Assembly (NCBI RefSeq): GCF_014696385.1
Contig: NZ_JACJQB010000018.1
Coordinates: forward strand, 1-64,000
Length of the DNA: 64,000 bases
Direction of reading: 5' to 3'
DNA from: Pseudanabaena mucicola FACHB-723
GTDB taxonomy: Bacteria > Cyanobacteriota > Cyanobacteriia > Pseudanabaenales > Pseudanabaenaceae
A program made the position numbers and the translations under genes. Under the pieces are notes generated by a model. That model saw nothing but the letters and a program-made list of their open reading frames with translations. It was not told the origin of the DNA and ran no database searches. Position 1 is the first letter of the stretch. Every line of letters starts with the position of its first letter. This document shows positions 36,757 through 45,398 of this stretch, one piece after another.

Positions 36757-37716
36757 CTAGCGGGCTAGATTTAGCAGTTCTTTTGGAGATGCGAGTAAGT
36801 CGATGGCGACAAAGAAAATCTTGTTGCTAGGATCGAGTAAGAAACGCCAAGAAATATTCATACCAACGCCAGAGCCGAACCAAGGAGTCTGTACTTTACC
36901 AGTAACTTTGATTTGGGTATAGCCACCATCTGCTGGTTCTGCAACACCTCTTTCTGGTACGAGTACCAAGTTCTGACATTCTTCTTTAAAGAACTTCAAC
37001 ACTGCATCCTTACCAACAATTGGTCTTTGGAACGGAGGTTGCAAAGCACCATCGGGAAGGAACAGATCAATCAAAGCATCAAAATCGTTGGCATTGAGGT
37101 TGTTCATGTAGGACAACACAGTGGCATTGTCAATACCTTCAATGGCGACTTGAGTACGCTGAGACATTTCTTTTGGAGGCGAGACTGGCTCTGCAACACG
37201 TACATAGTCACCCAGTTTGTTGGGGTCATAGCCCATATCGACAACTGAATTACGCAAAATTGTGATTTGTTGACCAGGTTCTAAACTCTTGAGGGTTTCT
37301 AGCACAGCATTAGCGTTGGCAGAGAGGCGATAGCCTTCAGGAATTGGGGCAACAATGCCCTGTTCCATCCATTGCCCAAGTTGATACCAGAAGCCCAGTT
37401 TGATATTTTGTGACCAAATGGCGTAGGTACGGCAAATAGGAGTGTCAGCACGATTGGCTAAGTCACACATCACCTGAGTTTGTTGTTGGAAACTCATTTT
37501 CTTGATTTCATTCAAGGTCAACTCAGCCAATTGCATACTGGCGGCTCCAGGAGCGGCAATAGTCACAGTTTTGCCCATTTCCAAGTAAGTAAACCAAATC
37601 CAAGCGAGTTGATCTTCGGGACTTAGTTGGTTAAATCTGGCTGTAGTTGCAGGTACAACGTCGGCAGCTAGGGTATTAGGGAAAATGCTTCTGGCTGAGT
37701 TAATTGTGTAGGTCAT
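36757..37716 (-). CDS. ocp: Orange carotenoid protein (OCP)
   Basis: 319 residues: the all-helical N-terminal carotenoid domain (about 1-165) and NTF2-like C-terminal domain (about 195-319). Key residues fit: W41, Y44, W110, R155 and E246 (inter-domain salt bridge, R155-E244 in Synechocystis), and the carotenoid keto hydrogen-bond pair Y203 and W290 (Y201/W288 in Synechocystis); the linker is 2 residues longer. Under strong blue light OCP opens and quenches phycobilisome energy. No FRP gene is adjacent. OCP subfamily not assigned. Confidence 0.95.
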   Translation of the reverse strand: MTYTINSARSIFPNTLAADVVPATTARFNQLSPEDQLAWIWFTYLEMGKTVTIAAPGAASMQLAELTLNEIKKMSFQQQTQVMCDLANRADTPICRTYAIWSQNIKLGFWYQLGQWMEQGIVAPIPEGYRLSANANAVLETLKSLEPGQQITILRNSVVDMGYDPNKLGDYVRVAEPVSPPKEMSQRTQVAIEGIDNATVLSYMNNLNANDFDALIDLFLPDGALQPPFQRPIVGKDAVLKFFKEECQNLVLVPERGVAEPADGGYTQIKVTGKVQTPWFGSGVGMNISWRFLLDPSNKIFFVAIDLLASPKELLNLAR

Positions 37717-38206
37717 GGGAGATTCTTTAGGTTTTGACTGGAAAATTTAAACTAGTGCTTTGTGTATAGAAGGAACCTACAAACCTTAAAGTGTAAAACT
37801 GAGTTTGTATTTTCTGCTCTATTAAAAGCCAAGACTCAATCAAAAACCCAATTTAAAGATATTGCTGACTTTGCAATTAAAAACTTTGATTAGGATTAAT
37901 GATTAGCAAGCTAGGAAATCGCAATAACTTTTTTATTGTTGATGTTTTGATTTGCCTACATATATATACCCACATTATGGTGATCAACTCAAAACCTCTA
38001 AAGGTAGATATTAAAATTCTATTAAGACCTCAAAATCTCAAAAGCATATTACTGTAGTGCATTAAACCCATGATTATTTTTAATATATAGTTATCATCAG
38101 TAATTTTGATATCTAATCTTCATGTTTAATTTGCAACTAAATTTTTGTTAAATCCAAAAAGTAATTCATTAAATACAACTATTTGCATATTGATGTCTGA
38201 TTGAAA
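37717..38206. other. Intergenic region upstream of ocp
   Basis: 490 bp, AT-rich, between two minus-strand genes. It must hold the ocp promoter. I see no hairpin, RNA gene or convincing ORF, and the bestrophin-like gene upstream ends without an obvious terminator. Confidence 0.4.
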
Positions 38207-39097
38207 CTATGATTCGTACTGATCGATGCTAACGATAATTAAATCTTCGATATTGCGAAGCATAGCATTACAAATATTATCTAGAGGTAAATCATTGGGG
38301 TCATGCCCAAAGGGATCTTCTATCTGAATGCCAATTTCTTCAATCCCCAAAAGAGTGAAACTAATCAATGCCACAATCGGAGCTGTCATCCATTCCAATT
38401 GATCGACCATCTGAAAAGGCAATGATAAGCAATAAATTAATAACAGTTGCTTGAGGTGAATTGAATAGGCGAGAGGAATGGGCGTTTTAAGAATACGTTC
38501 ACAAATGCCAACAACATCCACCATTTGATTGAGCAGTTGAATCATGTCCACTAGTTGATAATGGCTGAGTTTTTCCTGTCGATATTGCTTTTGCAAATAG
38601 TTACTAATCCAAAATCCAATTTCGAGGGGAGGATGATTCATCGATCGCAGTCGCGCAAATTTCTCTGGGGATAGGTTGGCTTCAAGTTCAGCATTGAGTG
38701 GCTGCGATCGCAAATGGAGCTTTAATGCGATCGCAAAAGCTGGTAATAGCTTAACAGCGGCAATTTTGTTTTTGCGATCGCAAGGTTCATTTTCGGAAAT
38801 GGCAACTAAGATTTGGCGAGATAGGTTGCGAACTGTATTGACTAGACTTCCCCATGCTTTGCGACCTTCCCAAAATCGCTCATAAGCAGTGTTAGTGCGA
38901 AAGACAAGTAATAAACCTAAAACAATATTGGGAATTAGACTGCCAAGAATGGGGAGAGAAACTTGGATTTGGTAGAGATGCATTATATAAACGATACCTC
39001 CAAATAATCCGCATAATATCGAGCGGGGCAATACTTCTGGGACAACTGAGCCTCGCCAACTCAGGGCAATATAAAACCATCCATCCTTTTTTTTCAT
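38207..39097 (-). CDS. Bestrophin-like anion channel
   Basis: 296 residues from ATG at 39097 (MKKKDGWFYIALSWRGS); the longer frame to 39151 starts inside a palindromic repeat. The motif SWRGSVV, then LGLLLVFRTNTAYERFWEGRKAWGSLVN, and C-terminal IEEIGIQIEDPFGHDPNDLPLD are hallmarks of the bestrophin/UPF0187 family of pentameric chloride/bicarbonate channels with four TM helices. In cyanobacteria and algae such channels have been linked to thylakoid ion balance or carbon concentration; the role here is not shown. Confidence 0.88.
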   Translation of the reverse strand: MKKKDGWFYIALSWRGSVVPEVLPRSILCGLFGGIVYIMHLYQIQVSLPILGSLIPNIVLGLLLVFRTNTAYERFWEGRKAWGSLVNTVRNLSRQILVAISENEPCDRKNKIAAVKLLPAFAIALKLHLRSQPLNAELEANLSPEKFARLRSMNHPPLEIGFWISNYLQKQYRQEKLSHYQLVDMIQLLNQMVDVVGICERILKTPIPLAYSIHLKQLLLIYCLSLPFQMVDQLEWMTAPIVALISFTLLGIEEIGIQIEDPFGHDPNDLPLDNICNAMLRNIEDLIIVSIDQYES

Positions 39098-39125
39098 TAA
39101 CAGTTTTAAGTATCTGGTTACAATT

Positions 39126-39158
39126 AAAACCTGTGGTACAGCGTGCGTCACAGGTTTT
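39126..39158. repeat. Decayed copy of the AAAACCTGTGG palindrome
   Basis: Arms AAAACCTGTG and complement remain; the centre has drifted. Same family as 13067 and 49552. Confidence 0.55.
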
Positions 39159-39216
39159 AGCTTTGGGTTTTAATTATACCTACTCCCTTCTCACCGAAGA
39201 AATCGACCTGTAAACA

Positions 39217-39261
39217 CAAGAAATAGGGGTGTGCGGGTTTGCCGCACACCCCTATTTCTTG
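39217..39261. terminator. Perfect hairpin upstream of bestrophin gene
   Basis: 20-bp perfect stem CAAGAAATAGGGGTGTGCGG and complement, 5-base loop. Arms start like the hairpin at 33268. Confidence 0.5.
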
Positions 39262-39280
39262 ACTGCGAAAGGAGTAAAAC

Positions 39281-39333
39281 CAAACTCAAAAAGTAAAGGC
39301 GGCGCATCGCGCCGCCTTTACTTTTTGAGTTTG
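39281..39333 (-). terminator. ftsH terminator hairpin
   Basis: 25-bp perfect stem starting CAAACTCAAAAAGTAAAGGC, ATC loop, just after the ftsH stop on the minus strand. Confidence 0.75.
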
Positions 39334-39343
39334 GAATAGAATT

Positions 39344-41230
39344 TTAGATTTGAGGAATAAAGCGTTCCTTAACAGGCACAGTGGTGTATTCACCAATGAT
39401 GCGGCGGAACTCATCACCATCTAGAGTTTCGGCTTCCACTAGTAAATCCACAACACGATCAATTGCTGCACGATTTTCGTACACAATTTGTAGTGCTGTG
39501 TGATAGCACTTCTGGACAATTTCGCGAACCTGTTGGTCAACCTTAGCGGAAATATCTTCGGAGTATTGAGAACCGCCACCCATGCTGCGACCAAGGAATA
39601 CTTCCGAACTTTGACCCTCAAGGGCAAGTTGACCGATATTAGACATCCCGTAACGAGTGACCATTTGACGCGCCATACCGCTCACCTGTTGGAGGTCACC
39701 GCCAGCACCAGTAGTCACTTCCGCAGAACCAAATACGGCTTCTTCGGCAGCACGACCACCGAGAGCTGCCGTGATACGGGCGAGGATTTGACCACGGGAA
39801 ACGAGGGTTTGTTCTTCATCGGGAGTGAACCATGTCAAACCAGCAGCCTGACCTCTAGGAATGAGGGTCACTTTTTGAACTGGATCATGATCCTTGAGCA
39901 ATGTACCGACAATCGCATGACCAACTTCGTGATAGGCAATTAAGCGTTTGTTGCGGCTATCGACAAGGGCTTTGCCTTCGAGTCCAGCAATGACGCGATC
40001 GACGGCATCATCGATTTCTGCCATTGTCATCGCATCCTTACGACGACGGGCAGTCAGAATTGCAGCTTCATTCAAGAGGTTAGCAAGGTCAGCACCAGCA
40101 AAACCGGGGGTGCGTCTGGCGATTGCTTCTAGAGAAACTTCAGGGCTAATCTTTTTGTCACGTGCGTGAACATTGAGAACTTGCAAACGACCTTTGATAT
40201 CAGGTGGATCAACGCCAATTTGACGATCAAAGCGGCCGGGACGTAACAATGCAGAGTCAAGGACATCAGCACGGTTGGTTGCCGCAATCACGATTACGCC
40301 AGAGTTACCTTCAAATCCATCCATTTCCGTCAGGATTTGGTTAAGGGTTTGCTCGCGTTCATCATTACCGCCACCGATACCAGCACCACGCTGACGACCG
40401 ACTGCATCGATTTCATCGATAAAGATAATGCAAGGGGCATTTTCCTTGGCTTTCTTAAACAGGTCGCGCACACGGGATGCACCGACACCAACAAACATTT
40501 CGACAAACTCTGAGCCAGATACAGAGAAGAAAGGTACACCCGCTTCACCTGCGATCGCTTTGGCAAGCAAAGTTTTACCAGTCCCAGGAGGACCAATTAG
40601 CAAAACGCCTTTAGGAATCTTTGCGCCAACCGCCGTAAAGCGTTCGGGCTTTTTCAAGAAAGTCACAACTTCCTGCAACTCTTCCTTCGCTTCTTCAATA
40701 CCTGCAACGTCATCAAACATTACGCCAGTCTGAGCATCCATGGCAAATCTAGCTTTGGACTTACCGAAATCCATCGCTTGTCCGGGGCCGCCCATTTGAT
40801 TGGAACGACGGAAGAGGAAGAATAAACCTGCAATCAGAGCGACAGGGAAAATCAGATTACTAATAAATCCCCAGATTGCGCCATTGTTGCTAGGGGGATA
40901 AATTGCCAAGTCTACGCCGCCTTCGTTGAGTTTATCCATCAACTCAGGTGCGTATAGGGGCAAGTCAACCCTAGCGCGTTGCTCTTTACCCTCAATTTGG
41001 GGATCGCTTGCTACGATTACCGCCGTGCGACCACCATCAAAAATATCAACCTTGCGTACTCGATGCTCGTCGAGGTATTCAAGGAATCTTCCGTAGGCGA
41101 TACGAGTATTTGCCGCATTTACAGTGGGCCGACTAGGGACAGGACGGGCAACTAATGTCTGCCAGCCAAAAAAGCCGATAATCGCTATGGGCAGTAACCA
41201 CAGCAGTGCAGTTCTCCAAGAGGATTTCAT
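39344..41230 (-). CDS. ftsH: ATP-dependent zinc metalloprotease FtsH (FtsH2-like)
   Basis: 628 residues. One TM at 7-24 and a second at about 120-140 around a lumenal domain, AAA domain with Walker A GPPGTGKT at 213-220, Walker [12 protein letters not shown] around [20 protein letters not shown], and protease HEVGH at 434-438. N-terminal SWRTALLW and C-terminal [11 protein letters not shown] match Synechocystis FtsH2 (Slr0228), which degrades photodamaged D1 with FtsH3 in PSII repair. The paralogue assignment is from recalled similarity. Confidence 0.94.
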   Translation of the reverse strand: MKSSWRTALLWLLPIAIIGFFGWQTLVARPVPSRPTVNAANTRIAYGRFLEYLDEHRVRKVDIFDGGRTAVIVASDPQIEGKEQRARVDLPLYAPELMDKLNEGGVDLAIYPPSNNGAIWGFISNLIFPVALIAGLFFLFRRSNQMGGPGQAMDFGKSKARFAMDAQTGVMFDDVAGIEEAKEELQEVVTFLKKPERFTAVGAKIPKGVLLIGPPGTGKTLLAKAIAGEAGVPFFSVSGSEFVEMFVGVGASRVRDLFKKAKENAPCIIFIDEIDAVGRQRGAGIGGGNDEREQTLNQILTEMDGFEGNSGVIVIAATNRADVLDSALLRPGRFDRQIGVDPPDIKGRLQVLNVHARDKKISPEVSLEAIARRTPGFAGADLANLLNEAAILTARRRKDAMTMAEIDDAVDRVIAGLEGKALVDSRNKRLIAYHEVGHAIVGTLLKDHDPVQKVTLIPRGQAAGLTWFTPDEEQTLVSRGQILARITAALGGRAAEEAVFGSAEVTTGAGGDLQQVSGMARQMVTRYGMSNIGQLALEGQSSEVFLGRSMGGGSQYSEDISAKVDQQVREIVQKCYHTALQIVYENRAAIDRVVDLLVEAETLDGDEFRRIIGEYTTVPVKERFIPQI

Positions 41231-41380
41231 ATAGCAAAGAGCCTGATGTTCAAAATAATTTCTTAACTAAACTTAACTTACCATGATCCTTAATCAATGG
41301 GATCGCGCGATCGCAAATATCTACCCAAAGTAAAGCACCCGTTATTTTGAGCTTGACTGCGATGCAAGCTGATAGTCTGC

Positions 41381-41764
41381 GTGAGTATATTTTGTATTGA
41401 TTTCAGAGTATTTAAAGCCTTGTCACAGCAATATTTAGATTTAATTCATGACTTGCAGCGCCAGTTAGAAGTGTTGCAAACAGCGATCGCAAATCAATCA
41501 GAACCTGCACCCGCAATTGTGAGTGACTGGTTGCGATCTCAAAGTCAAATCCAAGCATTTTTCCATGATCAAATTGTGAATATTGAGATGGAGATCAAGC
41601 CCCAACATTTATCTCTACAGGTGGAAATCGACAAGCAATTAAAGATGTTCGGCGTGGATTTGAGTATGTTACGGGCTGCCCGTAATCCCACCACATGGCA
41701 AAAGCGACATCAACAAATTTGCGATCGCTTGGTATTACTAAACAAATATTTTCAAATGCACTGA
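41381..41764 (+). CDS. PatD-like protein
   Basis: 127 residues from GTG 41381; the true start may be slightly downstream. An all-helical protein with the C-terminal pattern LQVEIDKQLKMFGVDLSMLRAARNPTTWQKRHQQICDRL, which I recall as the conserved core of PatD, the heterocyst-frequency control protein. PatD in Anabaena binds FtsZ-related partners and affects heterocyst number. Its presence here does not prove heterocyst formation. It is divergent from ftsH, with a 150-bp shared upstream region. Confidence 0.65.
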   Translation: MSIFCIDFRVFKALSQQYLDLIHDLQRQLEVLQTAIANQSEPAPAIVSDWLRSQSQIQAFFHDQIVNIEMEIKPQHLSLQVEIDKQLKMFGVDLSMLRAARNPTTWQKRHQQICDRLVLLNKYFQMH

Positions 41765-41927
41765 TTCTTTAAGCCTGTTGACCTTTGCAGTCGTCCAGAA
41801 AAATTTTCATAAAGCGCTTTGCGCTGTATCAATCGGGCAAGTTTAGGCACGAAACGTTTTGATGTAAACTTTTAGAATATTTGATACTTTTTAAGATAAA
41901 CATAGTAAAAACTCTATAGTAGAATCA

Positions 41928-43799
41928 ATGATCCTAGAAACAGCTTGGTTACTTCCTTGCTATGGTCTACTGGGCGCAGGGCTGACACTTCCTTGGTCAT
42001 TAAGGATAATTCGACGTACTGGTCCCCGCCCTGCGGTTTACCTAAATATGTTAATGACCACCCTTGCCCTCGTGCATAGTTGTTGGCTATTGACCTCGGT
42101 GTGGGGTGCGCCCGCACAGCAAATTGAGTTTACTTGGTTTCAATCCCTCGATCTCACCCTGAGATGCTCCTTTGAGATTTCCACGATCAGTGCAGGGGCT
42201 TCGGTGATGATCGCGGTGATGAGTTTAATTTCACAGGTATATGGACTAGGCTCTCTGGAAACCGATTGGGCAATTGCCAGATTTTGCGCCCTAATTGGCT
42301 TTTTTGAAGCTGCAATTACAGGTATTGCCTTTAGTGATTCCCTGTTTTTTAGCTACGCCATGCTCGAAATGCTCACGCTCTCTACTTATCTATTAGTGGG
42401 CTTTTGGTATGCCCAGCCCCTAGTCGTGACGGCGGCGAGAGATGCATTTTGGACAAAGCGAGTGGGTGATCTCTTTTTGCTAATGGGTGTAGTTGCGCTC
42501 TCTAATCTGACCGATAGCCTCAACTTTTCTGATCTCAAATTATGGGCAAATGCACCAGAGACGATCGCCTATTTCACCAACCATCAACAATTTGGCACTT
42601 TATTAGGACTAGCTCTAATTGCAGGCCCCTTGGGCAAATGCGCTCAGTTTCCACTGCACCTATGGCTCGATGAAGCTATGGAGGGACCCAACCCTGCTTC
42701 AATTTTGCGAAACTCAGTGGTTGTCGGTGCAGGAGCCTATGTGCTGATCAAGTTTCAGCCTGTGTTATCGCTGTTTCCCGTGGCGGCTGAAGTATCGGTG
42801 ATCATTGGCGCAATTACGGCAATTGGAGCATCTTTGGTGGCGATTGCCCAAATTGATATGAAACGCGCCCTATCCCACTCCACCAGTGCTTATCTTGGTC
42901 TAGTTTTTATTGCCGTAGGGATGCAACAACCCGACCTTGCATTAGGCTTATTGTTTAGTCATGGCATCAGCAAATCATTGCTATTCCTTAGCTCTGGGGC
43001 AGTGATGATGACGACGATGACCCAAGACCTGACCGAGGTGGGTGGCATCAAAACACGAATGCCCGCCAGTCTGGTCGGCTTTATTGTGGGATCACTGGGA
43101 CTAGTTGCCATGGTTCCCTTCGGCGGATTTTGGACATTGTTACGCTGGGAAGAAACCTTCTGGAATAGTGATCCTTGGCTAATTGCGATCGCATTATTAG
43201 TAAATAGCATTACTGCCTTTGGACTAATGCGAATGTTTGCGTTGGTATTTCTAGGACCAGTGCAACCAAAAACCCGTCGCGCTCCCGAAGTGGCTTGGCA
43301 AGTGGCAATCCCCCTAGTTGCCCTGACGATTATCACTTTGATTGTGCCGATTCTATTGCCATCATGGGAATTTGTGGATATTGACTTAGATACTGTCGAT
43401 ATTTGGGGTACGGCTGTACTTGCTGCTTCAGGATTACTCGGCTTTGGCATTGGTGCATATATCTATGTCAAGCCCTACGAAACAGGCAGCTCAGTACCCA
43501 TGTTACCCAAGGCAACTCGTCAGGCATGGAAAGCGGTGCAGGACTTGCTCGCCTATGACCTCTATGTTCAAGCCATCTATAAGTATACGGTGGTCTTAAT
43601 TGTCGGTGGCGGTTCTAAGGTTTTGACTTGGGTGGATCGCTATCTTGTTGATGGCTCAGTCAACTTTGTTGGCTTTGCTTCTATATTTAGCGGTGAGAGC
43701 CTTAAATACACGGTTACAGGTAGGTTGCAGCAGTATGTACTGACGATCATGATCGGTCTGATTTTGATTGGATTTGCGGCTTTCTATGGATTGAACTAA
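41928..43799 (+). CDS. ndhF: NAD(P)H-quinone oxidoreductase subunit F, CO2-uptake type (NdhF3/F4)
   Basis: 623 residues, about 15 membrane helices. Proton-pumping antiporter-like core: FEAAITGIAFSDSLFFSYAMLEMLTLSTYLLVGFWYAQ, KCAQFPLHLWLDEAMEGPNPASILRNS and KRALSHSTSAYLG carry the conserved charged residues. The LLVGFWYAQPLVVTAARDAF and RRTGPRP features match the F3/F4 forms used in NDH-1MS and NDH-1MS' CO2-hydration complexes rather than respiratory NdhF1. ndhD follows 54 bp later. No cupA, cupB or cupS follows, so F3 versus F4 is open. Confidence 0.85.
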   Translation: MILETAWLLPCYGLLGAGLTLPWSLRIIRRTGPRPAVYLNMLMTTLALVHSCWLLTSVWGAPAQQIEFTWFQSLDLTLRCSFEISTISAGASVMIAVMSLISQVYGLGSLETDWAIARFCALIGFFEAAITGIAFSDSLFFSYAMLEMLTLSTYLLVGFWYAQPLVVTAARDAFWTKRVGDLFLLMGVVALSNLTDSLNFSDLKLWANAPETIAYFTNHQQFGTLLGLALIAGPLGKCAQFPLHLWLDEAMEGPNPASILRNSVVVGAGAYVLIKFQPVLSLFPVAAEVSVIIGAITAIGASLVAIAQIDMKRALSHSTSAYLGLVFIAVGMQQPDLALGLLFSHGISKSLLFLSSGAVMMTTMTQDLTEVGGIKTRMPASLVGFIVGSLGLVAMVPFGGFWTLLRWEETFWNSDPWLIAIALLVNSITAFGLMRMFALVFLGPVQPKTRRAPEVAWQVAIPLVALTIITLIVPILLPSWEFVDIDLDTVDIWGTAVLAASGLLGFGIGAYIYVKPYETGSSVPMLPKATRQAWKAVQDLLAYDLYVQAIYKYTVVLIVGGGSKVLTWVDRYLVDGSVNFVGFASIFSGESLKYTVTGRLQQYVLTIMIGLILIGFAAFYGLN

Positions 43800-43853
43800 T
43801 TGCCTTACCTTTCCATAGGTTTTTACAAAAAAATTTCATGACTTTCATAAAAA

Positions 43854-45383
43854 ATGCTTAGTACATTAGTTTGGTTTCCGATCGCAGGCGCACTGCTGAT
43901 CACCCTACTGGGAGGAGTCCTCGACTTCCAAAATCTACGGCGCATATCCCTCGGAATTGCGATCGCAACATTTGCTTGGTCGCTATTTTTAATTACTAAA
44001 TTTGACCTGAGTCTAGCAACACTCCAACTAGGTGAATCCCTAGCTTGGCTAGATCCCATTGGACTAACCTATTGCTTGGGAGTCGATGGGCTTTCTTTCC
44101 CACTGGTGCTACTTAACGGGCTATTGCTAATGGTCGCGATTTACATCAGCTACGACACTCAACGCCCACGCCTTTATTTTCCGCTCCTGCTCTTGCTTGG
44201 TGGTGGCGTTAATGGTGCATTTCTTGCCCAAAACCTACTGCTTTTCTTCCTATTCTTTGAAGTAGAATTAATTCCGCTGTACCTCCTAATCGCCATCTGG
44301 GGAGGAGAACGGCGGGGTTATGCTGCTACCAAGTTTTTAATCTATACCGCGATCTCAGGTGTACTGATCCTTGCCGCCTTCTTTGGGATGGCAATTTTTG
44401 GCAGTGGCGACGCGGTTGGCTTTACCTTTAACTATCAAGACCTCAATCTTGATGGCGTATCGAAAACCACAAAAGGGATCTTATTGCTATTGCTAATGTT
44501 CGGCTTTGGCATCAAAATTCCGATCGTGCCACTGCATACATGGTTACCCGATGCCCACGTTGAGGCATCTACACCAGTTTCCACATTGCTAGCAGGAGTG
44601 CTACTGAAGCTAGGAACTTATGGCTTACTGCGATTTGGTTTAGGTCTGCTCCCCGATGCATGGCAAGCGATCGCGCCATTTCTAGCGGGTTGGGCTGTGG
44701 TCAGTGTCATCTACGGATGCCTCACCGCCATCACCCAAACCGACATGAAAAAAATGGTGGCCTATAGTTCCGTTGGTCATATGGGCTATATCCTGCTGGC
44801 CCTCGCCGCCGCAACGCCTTTATCTCTAGTGGGCGCGACCTTTCAAATGATTAGCCATGGTCTGATTTCGGCACTGCTCTTTATTTTGGTAGGGATCGTT
44901 TACAAGAAAACGGGTACTCGTGATATTAATTCTCTGAATGGCTTACTCAATCCTGAACGGGGCTTACCGATTACAGGTTCGCTGATGATTTTGGCCGCCA
45001 TGGCAAGCGCAGGCACACCTGGAATGATTGGTTTCATTGCTGAGTTCGTGATCTTCCGCAGCAGCTTTGCCATCTTCCCGATCCAAACTCTGCTTTGTAT
45101 GATTGGGACAGGATTAACGGCAGTCTATTTCTTAATCCTGATCGATCGCGTATTTTTCGGTCGTCTGTCTGTAGAAAAAGCTGCCAGTAAAGCTGTGAGC
45201 AATACTTTTCCTTTTGCCAAATGGCAGGAAAAATTCCCTGCGATTGCCTTAGCCTTAATCATTGTTTTCTTCGGATTGTTACCCAACTTTGCCACGAAGA
45301 TGATCGAAATTTCGGCAAGTGCGATTGCCCCTAATCATCTTCAGTTGCAACCCATCGCCTTGGCTGCAAACCTTAAACCTTAA
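43854..45383 (+). CDS. ndhD: NAD(P)H-quinone oxidoreductase subunit D, CO2-uptake type (NdhD3/D4)
   Basis: 509 residues, about 14 TM helices. The core FEVELIPLYLLIAIWGG, KIPIVPLHTWLPDAHVEASTPVS, KKMVAYSSVGHMGY and GTRDINSLNGLLNPERGLP match NdhD; partnership with an F3/F4-type ndhF makes this the D3 or D4 form of the thylakoid CO2-uptake NDH-1. No ribosome binding site is obvious. The next gene is an unrelated peptidase rather than cupA/cupB, closer to the Synechocystis arrangement in which cupB lies apart from ndhF4-ndhD4. Confidence 0.85.
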   Translation: MLSTLVWFPIAGALLITLLGGVLDFQNLRRISLGIAIATFAWSLFLITKFDLSLATLQLGESLAWLDPIGLTYCLGVDGLSFPLVLLNGLLLMVAIYISYDTQRPRLYFPLLLLLGGGVNGAFLAQNLLLFFLFFEVELIPLYLLIAIWGGERRGYAATKFLIYTAISGVLILAAFFGMAIFGSGDAVGFTFNYQDLNLDGVSKTTKGILLLLLMFGFGIKIPIVPLHTWLPDAHVEASTPVSTLLAGVLLKLGTYGLLRFGLGLLPDAWQAIAPFLAGWAVVSVIYGCLTAITQTDMKKMVAYSSVGHMGYILLALAAATPLSLVGATFQMISHGLISALLFILVGIVYKKTGTRDINSLNGLLNPERGLPITGSLMILAAMASAGTPGMIGFIAEFVIFRSSFAIFPIQTLLCMIGTGLTAVYFLILIDRVFFGRLSVEKAASKAVSNTFPFAKWQEKFPAIALALIIVFFGLLPNFATKMIEISASAIAPNHLQLQPIALAANLKP

Positions 45384-45398
45384 CCCCATAAAAATTCT

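Noticed and set aside
39500-39943. 147-residue plus-strand frame inside ftsH
   Set aside because: Antisense shadow of a conserved protease domain.
42959-43450. 163-residue minus-strand frame inside ndhF
   Set aside because: Antisense shadow of a membrane protein gene; composition follows codon periodicity.
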